Shown piece after piece: positions 39,141 through 51,200 of a DNA stretch of 64,000 bases. Position 1 is the stretch's first letter; each line of letters begins with the position of its first letter. The stretch is from positions 27,951,519 to 28,015,518 of the forward strand of contig CM049306.1 of the NCBI GenBank assembly GCA_026874595.1, in the 5' to 3' direction. A program made the translations under genes and the position numbers. The notes beneath the pieces were generated by a model, which searched no databases, was not told where the DNA came from, and saw only the letters and a list, made by a program, of their open reading frames with translations. Source of the DNA: Sipunculus nudus (lineage: Eukaryota; Annelida; Sipuncula; Golfingiida; Sipunculidae).

Positions 39141-41109
39141 AGAGGTGGTTACCTCTACCAAAAGAAAATTGAAATAAAAAATACTTGTATACTATGCAAA
39201 TGAAAGGTCATCACTTATAATTTCTCTAAACAGAAAGATACATGCAGTGTCTTTGAGCTCCCCCTTCCCCCCTCCCAAGAAGTTATATTTTCAATTATAC
39301 TTGTTTGTATATTACCAATTCTCTAAACCTTTGCACAGCAATGAGATATGAGCCATATTTTTTTATGCAGATCCACATTAAAGGGTAGATCTAGTAGGAC
39401 TGTTTTACCTAGGTGGAAGTATGTGTTCTAATGAATGTCATGCTAGGTTTCCTCTTCTTTTGGCAGACTAGACCTTATTTTTCAATCAGCATGTTTTGGA
39501 CAGTTTTTTGTCTGACTGGTCCTTACTCTCTGATCAGCACATTTTGGACAGTAGGATGCTCTCCATGAGCTGGGTCAGACCCTATAGGACATTTGGCTTT
39601 CCCATCATTTTCTGGCAAGCAAATAGACAGCACGTGGAAAACTTTGGTCACTACTGTGACTCCAGAGGCTGTCAGTTACTGTAAGTCACATGCTTCTGTA
39701 TATACAACAAAGCAACACTTTATTAACCCTATCATATAACATGAACCTACTTCCAGAGAAATCACATGACACCCAACCAGACTATACACAATGCTTTTAC
39801 AGTTTCATCAGATGACCCTCTATTAGTACTTTACAAGCAAGTAGACATATGAAATGTAGTAAATATGAAGTGGTTTTGCTTTTCTTCTTTAACTGATATT
39901 AATCTTATTCAGTGATGAAAAGACAGACTGCATTATTGAAGCTTTTCTGCCAAAATGCAGGTAATTAGACTAATATTACAAACATATATCTAAATTTTAC
40001 ATGTTTTAATCATGTCCAATAAACTGCATTTTTAAGCCAGCTGCATGTACAGCCTTACATTATTAAAGAAGGTCTATGACATTTTAATACATATCAATTA
40101 AGGAACTGTCATATTATAAACATATCTGGGTGATCCCTTTCAACCTTTACCCTATCCTTCCAAAGGAGACATCCAGGCAAGGCCTGAGTTCTCCTGGGGC
40201 TTGTTTATTTGCTATGCTGTTCACTATACATCCAAGCATCAGCTAATATAAACCTAACACAATGATCAAAGACTGCCCAGTGTCAGCAACATCACAATTT
40301 ACAGGCTCTGGGTCAAGCATAATGTAACACTCTCTGTGATGTAGCATGTCCAACCTTCTCAATCACAGAGGGTCTGGTCACCCCACTTGACCTTATACAC
40401 CCTGCTAGGTCACCCAGGGGTAAAGTACAGGCTGGAAGGGGTCAGAATAATGAGCAGGGAGCCAACCCTACTGTGACCTACCCTCTGGTGGACAGCAGTT
40501 CTCTAATGATGGACAGGCTATAGGGTGCCAGGTGCCCTGTCAGTCATTGATAAACTACAGTCTCACCCTCCCAGTGTGCCTGTGTTAATCAGCCTGCTGA
40601 TCTAGCTATATGTGGCTTGTCAATCCCTTTAATCCTAAGTAAACCAACTGACATGCACTGTCTCACTCAAATATCCATATTGCCCTTGTTATTCTTTCTA
40701 GAGCTCAGTCCATAAATAACTAGGCCATGATAATTTTTTAAGATACAAAATAGTTAAAAAAATAATTACAGTAATAACTTTTGATAGTAATCACCTTTAT
40801 ACATATGGTGAAAATTTTAATACCTACAAAACAATGAGCTCTTAACTGAAATGTATTAATTCATGTATACTATTATCTGTTTTGTTTTGAGCAGGGATTA
40901 TAATACATGCCTGATCATACATATCTGCCCCATTTGCACACTTGTGAGAAACACAGGAGAAATAAAACATAAACGTAAAATGAACATAAAACAGCCAAAC
41001 AGTTGACAGCTAAAGTTGCACAGTTTTTGCAGTTTCTCTGATGTTTGGTTGTATATATATAATTACAGGCTATACACTGTTTACTGATTTAGATCCATGT
41101 AACACTTAC
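39141..41109. other. Non-coding sequence, no gene recognised
   Basis: The start (AGAGGTGGTTACCTCT at about 39141) is hairpin-like and resembles the presumed 5' end of the 22.9 kb element, so a short 5' fragment of another copy may begin here. Otherwise the DNA is unique. The patch 40270-40620 is richer in G+C and TG/CA but shows no exon. Confidence 0.5.
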
Positions 41110-41166
41110 CATGTATTTTGTGGGGTCAAAGATTTCAACAGGATAAACGCAGTCAACCATGCTTAC
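41110..41166 (-). CDS. Candidate 57-bp microexon or recursive-splicing exon
   Basis: Read on the minus strand, a T-rich tract (TTATTTTTTCATGTTTTGCAG) forms a good acceptor ending at 41167. The exon itself begins GTAAGC, so acceptor and donor are fused at one point. After 57 bases comes a strong second donor (ATG then GTAAGT, plus-strand 41104-41109). Fifty-seven bases is 19 codons, and only the in-phase frame is open: VSMVDCVYPVEIFDPTKYM. The other two frames have stops. Two readings are possible. It may be a true cassette microexon, or a recursive-splice site with its downstream exon, as known in long introns of flies and vertebrates. I do not recognise the peptide. Either reading would place the window inside a minus-strand gene. 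Confidence 0.4.
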
Positions 41167-41362
41167 CTGCAAAACATGAAAAAATAAGCAAATGAATAAC
41201 TAAAATATTGTGAGAATATTTTAATACCTGCATGGAATTTGTGGATTTTCTCCAGCTGTCAAGACCATCAACATGAATCAGAATAGCAAATTTTAAAATA
41301 CGGTCATCTCATCAAAACTATCCATTTCACCACTGATTACTGAAAAAAAAATTGGTGGTACA

Positions 41363-41401
<39 letters not shown>

Positions 41402-43865
41402 ACATCACCTGAAACTGTTAATTAAAATACTAATGGAAAGCAAAATGCTCATTAACTTTCAAGGCAACATAATTTCTTATAATTCAAATTACAACATATT
41501 TACATTTCCGAGATGACAAATTATTAATTCATTCATACAAAACAATATGTTTTATCTGTTTAAAAATCCTAAATAAGAATAAGATATCAACAAGGATAAA
41601 TCTAAAAAGTAATAATCTTCACAAAATAATAAACAGAAAAATGGGAATTGACAATCAAATAAAGTCTCACAAGTAAAAGCACTTAAATAACTAGTAACCA
41701 TGCGAAACATTCCTGATTATACTTGCTTTTTTTACATAATGAAGAACTGTTATGAATGATAAATGAGGACAATTCATAAACCATCTTGGCCTGACTGACT
41801 AACACTACTCTACATCTGTAAATGTGTACATGCAAGGAAAAAAACACCTCATCAAAGGTAACCTCAGAGAATTCTTCCAGAAAACAGCAAGTTTTATCTG
41901 TAACACCTACTTGTGATGAGTCCCTAATGCTGACAACAAGCTCAACAGCTGCTGCTGCAGCCCCACAGGTGAAAACTGCCTGATACAGCTCACAACTTGG
42001 AATCCAGCAAGGTAACAACTACATTAGATGCTGAAGAATGGTTGGTACCACAGCAAGGCAGCCAGATTTGTCTACATACAACATGTATATGTAGCAACAT
42101 TATAATCAAAGTCCACTTGAAATCAGCCACAGGCTGACTGTCTTACAAGAAGCAAGTATAAAGAGTTTTCATACCTGTCATCACCTTGGTCTTTGTGGCA
42201 CAGGGATCAAAGGCTGTGAGTAATGCTAGTGTCATAATATGGTTAAACTGGAGAAGTCTTGTGAGCCAGGACTGTGACACCTATATGTCCCCACCCCATC
42301 TGTTACCCCTGTCCCAAGGCTCAGGTCACTCCCACCTCTGGCATCTACAAACACGGCCTGCCAGCCAGGGGTCATCAATTATTACCTATGCTTGGCATGA
42401 AATATTTGTTAGGCCCTGGTCACTTTATGATTACTGGCCATTGTCCACTATGTCTAGCTGTGTCATAAGCCCAAGATGACCAATAAAGGTTCTTTGAGAG
42501 TGTTATTAGCCTTGAGGCGGAAGGTTAGAGATATTTATAGCCCTATTTCTTATGTGTGCTTGTCTGCAAGATAGCCAGGCTAGTAATTATAACAGGCTTC
42601 CCTGTCCGACAATGAGTTCACAGGGCCCCACAATGTGAACACCACAGATATAAAACGTCACATAAATCGTGACAAACAATGGCCAGAGACCGGGGCTTTG
42701 TGCAGCAATTTCTCTACCATCTGCACATGATCCAATGGGCACAAGATGAACCAGTTATAGATCATCTCTGCCAGATACTGTGTGACAGATAATGCAGTAA
42801 TAAATACTACACATCCTATTGTGTCATTATGAGAGCGTTTGACATGTCCTCACTTTTCTAAGCACAGTCAGGCGCCGAGGCCTGTGTGCCCTGGCATTCT
42901 GGTCACATGGTATGCTTGCTTACATCAAAGAGAGGCAAACACAGGTGACAGGGTAATGTTTTCTATCAATTCCACTGGTGCCCTTTCTTATTGAGCTTTT
43001 GTCTGAAACATTAACTGAAAGTGCAACTGATGATTTAAATTGACAGATACATTTGCTGTGGCCCTTACTAAATCAGACCTGTGTGCATGATGCATTCAGA
43101 ATCTGTGAAACAAGTTTGACTGTGTCTGCAAGGAACCACACCAACCACAGATACTCATCTATCTCTGAAGTCACTTCTAAGCAGCTGATTGTTAAAACAA
43201 ACATCATTCTGCTCAACACCTCTGACCTGAACAACTGTCATTTGAAGAATCCAACTATCAGAGAAAACCAGTAAGACATCAGCAAATGACAAAACAGGCA
43301 CAGAACAGCCCCTACAGCCTTTGGATGCAAAAACACTAATCCTTCTCTGGTACCAGGTAAATCCTTGAATTTCTGGCAATGAGATTTAAAATCAATAAAA
43401 TTTATGGCCAATTATTCTACACTCAATCAAGCTTAGCTTGCTCCACCAGAGTATAATGGATTTTCTATTTTACCCAGAAAGAGAAAACACAAAGTATTTT
43501 CAGCCCCATATTAACATGTAACCAATATTACTATGGAAGCTGGTTGAATGGTAATAGGTGTGCAGCAGGGAACGAACACAGATGCTTTTGCACCTAATGA
43601 CAACATCAGGACTGGTTTCCCCCAAGGGAAATCTGATACAGTGGTGGTGAATCATATTTTCTTCTTCGACTTGCATTTAATCTATGTAGAAACACAGAAA
43701 ATTTCTTAAACAAGTGGAATACCCGTGATTTTGACATGCAACCTGTGACATCCTGGTTTAACTGTGTAAGCAAAATGGCAACCCCCATGAGTGGTTTCAA
43801 AAAACTTGGTAGACCATGGTACATTCTATAGCCCTTCTACCTTTGGTAGAATTCTTCTCAATATT
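41167..43865. other. Non-coding sequence, no gene recognised
   Basis: A (TA)n tract lies at 41364-41399. The minus-strand ORF at 41683-42018 has a protein-like middle (VELVVSIRDSSQVGVTDK) but no clear splice sites. The ORF at 42186-42479 (plus) overlaps another open frame and has no motif. The DNA is unique by eye. Confidence 0.5.
41364..41399. repeat. (TA)n microsatellite
   Basis: An uninterrupted alternating TA tract of about 36 bases, about 200 bases upstream (minus-strand sense) of the recursive-splice-like exon. Confidence 0.9.
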
Positions 43866-44446
43866 AACAAGGGCACCGCCAAGTGGAACATCCCCTGGCA
43901 TGGGAGCATAATTATAAGACTGGATTTATTAAACTGTGAGAAAAAATTAGTAGGGCAGTTCTGTGACCTTTACCTCTGACCTTGGTACAGGTCTAAGTTA
44001 TTCCACTATTGGTGGATGTGCCAAATGTGAAAGATGAAAGGTTTGGGATGAAAACTTTGGCTTTAACTGCAACCACAAGCTTTGTCAAGAAGTGGGTCCT
44101 GTGACCTAAAAATTTATAGGGTTCTTCCACTATGGATAGTTAAGCCATACTTGAAAGATTGAAGGTTTTAGATAAAAATTTGACATTAAATGTATCCACA
44201 AGCTTTTCAAAACAGTAGGCCTGGTGACCCTGACCTTTGATCCCATGACCTCAAAATCAATAGGGTTTCAGCTGTGGGTGGGAGGGCTATATGTGAAAGA
44301 TGAAAGTTTTGGTCAACAGTTTTGGCTTAAAATATGTCCACAAACCAATAAGGGACAGATGGAGGGACGGATGGAAGGACTGATGCACACACAGAGGCAT
44401 TACTATTCATTACCCCTCCTGCAACTTTGTTGGTAGAGGGTCATAA
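43866..44446 (+). mobile_element. HINE-like element with short direct repeats and 3' hairpin
   Basis: It probably begins at AACAAGGGCACCGCCAAG. Three diverged internal units follow, marked by GTGAAAGATGAAAG-like blocks at about 44028, 44153 and 44295, at 125- and 142-base spacing. A degenerate GGAC/GGAT tract lies at 44351-44382. The end is a stem-loop at 44412-44441: ACCC-C-TC pairs with GAGGGT, and the inner CAAC with GTTG around TTT; ATAAAG follows. The GTGACC(T) motifs flanking the units are common in mollusc and annelid repeats. No coding capacity is present. Confidence 0.55.
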
Positions 44447-45110
44447 AGATTATCAGAAAGATAGACCGACCTACTTTACATTAAACTGGGTCACTGTGAC
44501 CTATTTTGGATAATAGTGTTCACTAAGTACAGTAAAGTATAACTGATATATAAAAATTATTGTCCTGCATGCTGTAGTTAAAATCAAGTGAAATTCAGTT
44601 CATTTCCATAAGGCAAAAGTGCTAATTCGGCAAATATATGTCTAAGTCAACTTAAATTTAATGAGTTCCTGATGTTTATGCTTTCCACAGAATAAGCATC
44701 AAACCGAGTGAAAATTCTTGGTGCTATAATGCTGAGGACATAATTATGATCTCACCTTGAGAGCAATCAAGGTCATATCTTAAATGGCGACTGTTATATA
44801 AAATGATGAAATTTGATACATAGTTTAGCATAATTTGGTAATTACTGGTGGAGCCAATGGCACTGAAAAAATGTACATGCTGTTTGACCTGGTTTTATAT
44901 GGCTAAACTGAGTCACCGTGACCTGAAAATTGTGTTAAGTTGCTGTTTGATGTTTAGTGCAACACTAAATATAAGAACTTTCAATTAACCTGCATGCCTA
45001 AGATATATCTCAAATAGAATTTTGTTGAATTGAAGTTATTGGTCAAAATGCTAGAGCACTAATGTATTCACCGATGTAGGTCAAGGTCCTTCAGAAGTTT
45101 TCCAGCTTAA
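44447..45110. repeat. Degenerate repeat remnants
   Basis: Two partial copies of a unit, at about 44485 and 44910, share AAACTG(G/A)GTCAC followed by GTGACCT and are about 425 bases apart. The rest is too eroded to assign. These remnants follow the hairpin-ended element directly and may belong to an older relative. Confidence 0.4.
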
Positions 45111-45181
45111 CAAAGTAATATGAGAACACTTTGTACAAAATCGGGAAAATAAATTCCATGAAAACTTAATGTTAATCTTTA

Positions 45182-45197
45182 CCCCCCCCCCCCCCCC
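45182..45197. repeat. Poly-C tract, 16 bases
   Basis: Sixteen consecutive C on the plus strand. It is the second such tract in the window, together with 6681-6698, and produces a spurious glycine run in a minus-strand ORF. Confidence 0.85.
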
Positions 45198-47777
45198 GCA
45201 GTACAATACTATGATAAGATCTTGATATAATGTCTGAGATACAATCATTCAAAATATACAGACATTGTTGAATTAAAAGACACACAAGTCCACCAGGTAA
45301 ACAATAACCCCTAGCTCCATACCCCTTTAGGTGCTTTAATCCATTTGTAATAAAGTTACATATATGCCACAAGCCCACAAAAGGTTATGGTACTTTTAAT
45401 TACCTCAAAGAAACAAAGTGACACTGATTTGATTTCATATTTACTGAATCTACCAGAAACCAAATATTATGATGAGTGGATTGAATGTTTTTACCATGCA
45501 ATGTCAAGGTCTTACAGGAACACTGATTGGTGGATGCAAGGATAATATACAAAGACAAACCACAATAATTCCCAAGACTTTCAGTCTGCAAAGCTAGATA
45601 AAGGTACTATGCTGGAACAGTGATTTAAAATATTAACTTTATAGCATTTAGCTTCATTCACGGCCATGATCAATTTAAGGACAGTTTAATTGGCCAAACA
45701 GACATCTGGATTGACAGGACAATGTACCAGGTTTTAAAACTTATAAAATTATTATTATGATTAGTAATTATTATTTTCATTTTATTTTATAAACCAATAA
45801 TATTATTATGACCAGGATTTTATTATCAAGCACATTAAAACAGGAAATTTATACATTTTCCCCATCGTTCACATTAATTTCAATCCACGTGGGTTAAATA
45901 TCTGCTATTCATCATTAGCAAAACAGATCACTGTTACAGTTTTATATGAACTTTATGGACCATATATTTCATTATAAAATGGACCAATTATGCACTGACA
46001 GTAAAATGTTGGATTATAAATTCGGACATAAATAAAAAGGTAAATATATAAGAATGCAATGTAAAGTGTACTTTCCAAAATTTATATAAATAAGAAGTGA
46101 ATGACTTGTTCCAGTAAAATGTAGGATAAATGGTCCAGAGTTATATATTTTTCATTATATTTATATAATATTATATTAACTGATTATTTCCTCTTGCACA
46201 GTATTTTTTAACAGAAGTTCTTGAACATGAGCATTTCATACCACCTATCTGCATGCATAAACAAAATTGTAAAGCTGTTATACACAATGAGTACATGGGG
46301 CACACCAGAAAAACAGATGATATTAATTTTTAATATAATTTTTAGTGTAAAAGTTCTCTTGTAGTGTTGTTACAGTTATGACTAGTCAAGTTGAGTGTGA
46401 TAATGCTAATTGAGAGCTCAAATCCACAAAACCTGCAACCCGTTTAAGCTGTAAATACACCTGATGGAGACCCAGCATTAATCACAAGGTGTGAGTACTG
46501 GTCAGATACAACCTGGCAGAATAAGAATAAACCACTGGAGCAGAAAAACAAACAAAAGCAGCAGCAAAGGCAAAAAGCAATACCTACCCCATGTTTATGG
46601 GACTCCATGGGTGCTCCATACAGTGAGAAGCCAGTAATAAAATAACATTAACCTAACGCACTCGGCTACATATATATCCAGGTAAAACCCTAGCAGCATA
46701 TGTATCCATGTAAAAAAACAGCACAAGAGAAAAGATTATATGTGTTATCCTTGTCTGGTGGCCTTTAACAATACATCAGTTGTGACTGTGTCTCATAATT
46801 CATTAAGAAAACACCTTGGCTGTTTTTGGCACAAGAACAACTGAAGCTGTTCTTGAGCTTACACTTTGTGAAATTAGCCAGGCATGCCTTCTCTGCTAGA
46901 CTTTACCTTTAAACTTGCTAGGAGGGATATGTGAGACCCTGGCACACTTTAAAACAACTGGGCGCGATCCCCAATCCACCCCTTGAAGTGCCCAAGAGCA
47001 TTTGCCAACCTCACATATTGTGTGTTAGAAATGATGGCTGATTTGACACATGCTGAAGATAAAAGAGTAGGCTTCACTCGAGCAGAAAGATGAGGCTCTT
47101 CTCCAGCTGTTCTTGCTCCTCTGGAGGTACAAACAGCATGCAAGAAATTACGCACAGACACTGTTGGACAGGAACTGTGTGTTTGTTTATAAGCTTTGTC
47201 AGTTTACCTGTGGCCAGGGAACACACAGCCATCTACCTGGAACAATCCTCTCTCCTGCAGATAGACAACATCTGCTTGTGATGCATGGATGCCACAGAGC
47301 AAAGAGATATTACTTGTGCAAGGTGAACTGTGTGTTATATACCTTTATCATACCCCTCAGCAGCTGCTGAGGTGAGAGGCTCACAGGTAACGCTGCGGAG
47401 TCAGGTATAAGCAAACCAATGATGAATATCCGGGGTTTATATTTCATTGATGAACAAGCACCATCAGAGCAGGAGATAAATGGCATCATACATCAACCTG
47501 TCCATGCACTGCAGGGTTTACTGTACCCTGGAATACCCCAAATACCAGATGGACCAACAAATGGTTCAAAATAGATTCATTCACAATATGTCCTATAAAT
47601 AAGACCTCATATGTAACTTTTTTGTTCACATTTATCTTCCTGGAATATGTGCTGGTGGTATAACTATCCATGATTGCACACCTGTGCAACTGTGCATATA
47701 AATAATCAGATTATACAGTAACATGTGAAAAGACTCATATAATGAATTAAATTTCTTGGATGAATATGAAGATTACA

Positions 47778-47829
47778 TATAAATATATAAATGTATATAA
47801 ATATATATAACAGAGAGAGAGAGAGAGAG
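47778..47829. repeat. (TATAAA)-like tract followed by (GA)n
   Basis: Irregular TATAAA/TATATA units from about 47778 run into a clean (GA)n stretch of about 19 bases at 47811-47829. It is a compound microsatellite. Confidence 0.8.
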
Positions 47830-48207
47830 CGTGCAAAAGACAGACAGAGAGTGGATAAAAATTGTTCATAATTAACAGTAATTTTCGCATATGACAAAAT
47901 AAATGAATATTAAATCTAAAATGTGAATTTATTAACTGAAATATAATTTTTGTTAATATCCAATGTCAAAAGATGAGTCATTTAAAGGTGATCCTGACAG
48001 ACAGCATTCCCTGATGACCTGGTGACCAGGGAAGGAACCTTCAACACCTCTGATCCATGAGGTGTCAAGAAGAAGACAGAAGCACCACAAGCATGCCTAT
48101 AGCTGCCATCATGTTGTATTCCCCGTGGTATTAAACATGCATACTGAAGATCAGGGATGGAGCAAAGCTTACAGCCATGTAGTAAATTAATCAGTCTTTA
48201 TCCACAG

Positions 48208-48246
48208 CTCAATCCCTCATCTCATGCTTAAAACTCTGACACTGAG
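48208..48246 (+). CDS. Candidate 39-bp microexon, gene unknown
   Basis: A good acceptor (CAGTCTTTATCCACAG ending at 48207) precedes 39 bases that end in GAG before a donor-like GTAAGC. Thirty-nine is a multiple of three. The only open frame is the one offset by one base: SIPHLMLKTLTL plus a split codon. The frames at offsets 0 and 2 contain stops. The site strengths are good but the peptide is not recognised, and a chance pair at this spacing is quite possible. Confidence 0.18.
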
Positions 48247-51200
48247 GTAAGCAAGTTTGAGAAGTGGCAGATCTGTTTATGCACCTGATCTGAGCTGCTG
48301 CTCCTAATGGCATGCATAGCGTGTGGTGGCTATCTATTTATCCTCTCCTTAATCTGCCTCGCTCCCTTTGATCCAGTGTCAAATGTCCAGTCTGGTGTAG
48401 CCAATGCCAATTTGTATACACAGGTTCAAAGAGCACCTTTACCTGGCTCATTGGAGGCATTTGCTGAGGAGACCTTGCAAAGGCCCTTCCATGTTGTAGA
48501 GACACAAGCCAGGAGTTAGCGATATGGTTCAACTTTCACCATTCACCATGCATTTTCAGCTTTTTAGTTCCTGATGTTCATCATATTACAAAGCTACTGT
48601 ATTAACCTGGGAGCAAGAAACATTGTCTTTTCAGTCTCAACATGCTTCTTGGTTCATTATTTTCTTTTTATATTTATGAAGCTGTCCTGATCGAGTCAAC
48701 CTGTTTCAATGCTTCATTTACCTTCTTCTTATAATGATTTCATCTGATATCAAATTTCTATTCACACAAATTTTAAAGATTTAATGGTTTCAATTAGCCA
48801 TGTCTTTCATTCAGTATTTTAGTTTAATTTATTCCTTTGTTCCTTAATATGATCCTTTCACCAATTCAGTTTGATGTAAAAGAGATTCAATCATCCAAAC
48901 TACCTGGGTAAAAAACTGGGAAAAATTATCATTTGGATAACAATTACAAGGTTTCACTGAAATTAAATACTCCCTTTTTCAAACTGGGTACTTGAAATTT
49001 GAATAATGAATTTTTTTAGTCTAATTTTCCCCAGGAGCTTGAAAATTTAATGGCAAATTGCTTTATTCTTGATAACACTGGTCCCATGACAGAATTTTAT
49101 TGTTTACAACCTTCCAGTATTTCTCGCATGCAAAAACCATGCTATCACTGATTTACAAGTTTGTAAGTTGAGAAACTGTTGATTAACAACTAGAAATAGC
49201 AAGGCCCAAAGTTCAAATATCCTAAAACATAGTAATGCATGAAAAAGAACCTACAACTATTTATCTACCGAAACTGTTATTTACATCAAATAAATATGGA
49301 CTGTGCAATAAAAGAATCAATTTCTGCAAAACATTAGTGTGATTTTTAGGTTAATGGAACCCAGTTCTGGTATTATCATGTGCTATTAATATAAACTGGG
49401 AGTTCAGGAAAACAGAACTTATAAAACAGTCAATAGTTTACATCCCATGGGGGTATGACCTGTGTTATTTAACTGGTATGACAATTATTATAAAGAAAAC
49501 TATCAGCCTGCATTCAAGGGTAAAAAACAAACAAAAGCCTCATAAATTGCGCAAAAGCTTCTATGTCTCATATTCTTCCATATAAATTATGACACAAGCA
49601 AGAAAAGGCTATGAAGAACTGACAGAATGATGTGTTTCCTGAAGACAGCTGAACTGTAAAAAGCATCGCCGACATTCATGTATAAAACAGCCATGTAACC
49701 AGATTTATTTGAAGCAACGCATATCGCTTTCACAGGAATGGTTCTTCTTTTAGAACACTTGCATTAGAAGAAGATCAAGTGTAACATTATCCAGCAAATA
49801 ACCATTGACTAATGTTTGTTCAGATGGCAGATCTGCCAAGAACGCATTTTGTCTAGGCCTTAAAAAAGGCAGCTGGAACTACTGAAGACAAGGAGTAGCC
49901 GGCAGCCACTGGGCTGTTCCTGGTATCATAGGAATTGCTGGTTTAATTAGCCAGGGATGACAGATCCCGCATCTTGGGAGAAAGAAGACCAAGATAGCAC
50001 TGATACCAAAGAAACTCTATCCCTCTTGGGTATACCCTACTAATTGAATCTGTTATGTGATTACCTGTCAATCTCAAATAGTACTGTCAAGCTCATCCTG
50101 TGCCTGAAGTTCCATCTGCATGATGATTTTAACTTCTGTTTTTATAATTATTTATATTATTAAATAAATCTTAAGTTATTTATATGAAATTAATTCAATA
50201 TTTTCAAGGATACTGGAATTACACATGTGGCTCACATCATATGTTTTCTTAAATATACATGGGAAAAGCCAATACACAAGGGTTCATTCATTATGTCACA
50301 GAATGTAATGTGAAATGGTCTCTGGCTGAATAAAAAGGATTAAATCACACACTTTCATGCAGTTTTTTCACATTATGCAGAGTGCATATAAGTTTACTTT
50401 AGATGGAGAGTATACAATTGTTTATTTCTGACTAAAAATGAAAATTATTTTAGCAAAGCCCTTTATCTGATTTTATGACTCCAGTGTAGAGTACTCTAAT
50501 AATTAGGTAGTTCAGTTACTTGCTTTTGACCTCAAAGGTTACCTCATTAACAAATTAATTATAGATTAATGTACTGGTGGATAGTTTTAGGAATGGTTGA
50601 TTTTTTTTTCCAAAATACTTGGTTAACAAAACTGTATTTAACTTTTTATTGTTAAAGTTTCCCCTGCTTAGTTAAAATATTTCATGCATTACTTGTGAAT
50701 GAGAGACCAATAAGTTAAGATAGCTTGACCCTTACAGAAACATTGGAAACCTTTGTTTTTTTTTTAAGACCAAACAACATATAGATGATTTAGTCTTGTT
50801 CAAGAGGCTAAAAAAATCTTGTGAATAAATTAAATGTTATATTTTTAATTCAGTTACCACATATTAATAAATCACTTCTGCTTCTACTTTTCTGGTGCTG
50901 AGCTATGATTGATTTGTATGTGATATGTATGGCAGGTGGCGCCACTATTTAAAGTGAGAATCTTATGCAGACAACATGTCAGGAATTGTATGCCTTCAGT
51001 GTCAGGAAATAGGTTAAATACATTTTGGTAAGAACCAATACAATTTAAAAACCCAGTTTTGTGAATACCAGATCAAAGATTTGGTTTTAGGTGCAATTCT
51101 TAGCCTTACAACTTGCCTTTTTTCATGGGTATATGTGAGCATGACACAAATCCTCAAATGAATTATTATAATAATTTTTTAAGGATAAATTGTCTGTCTC

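Larger units (their letters stand above)
45111..48207. other. Non-coding AT-rich sequence, no gene recognised
   Basis: A poly-C tract at 45182-45197 and simple repeats at 47778-47829 are listed separately. ORFs at 46949-47161 (minus) and 47090-47370 (plus) overlap one another in a less AT-rich patch and have no motif. Confidence 0.55.
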
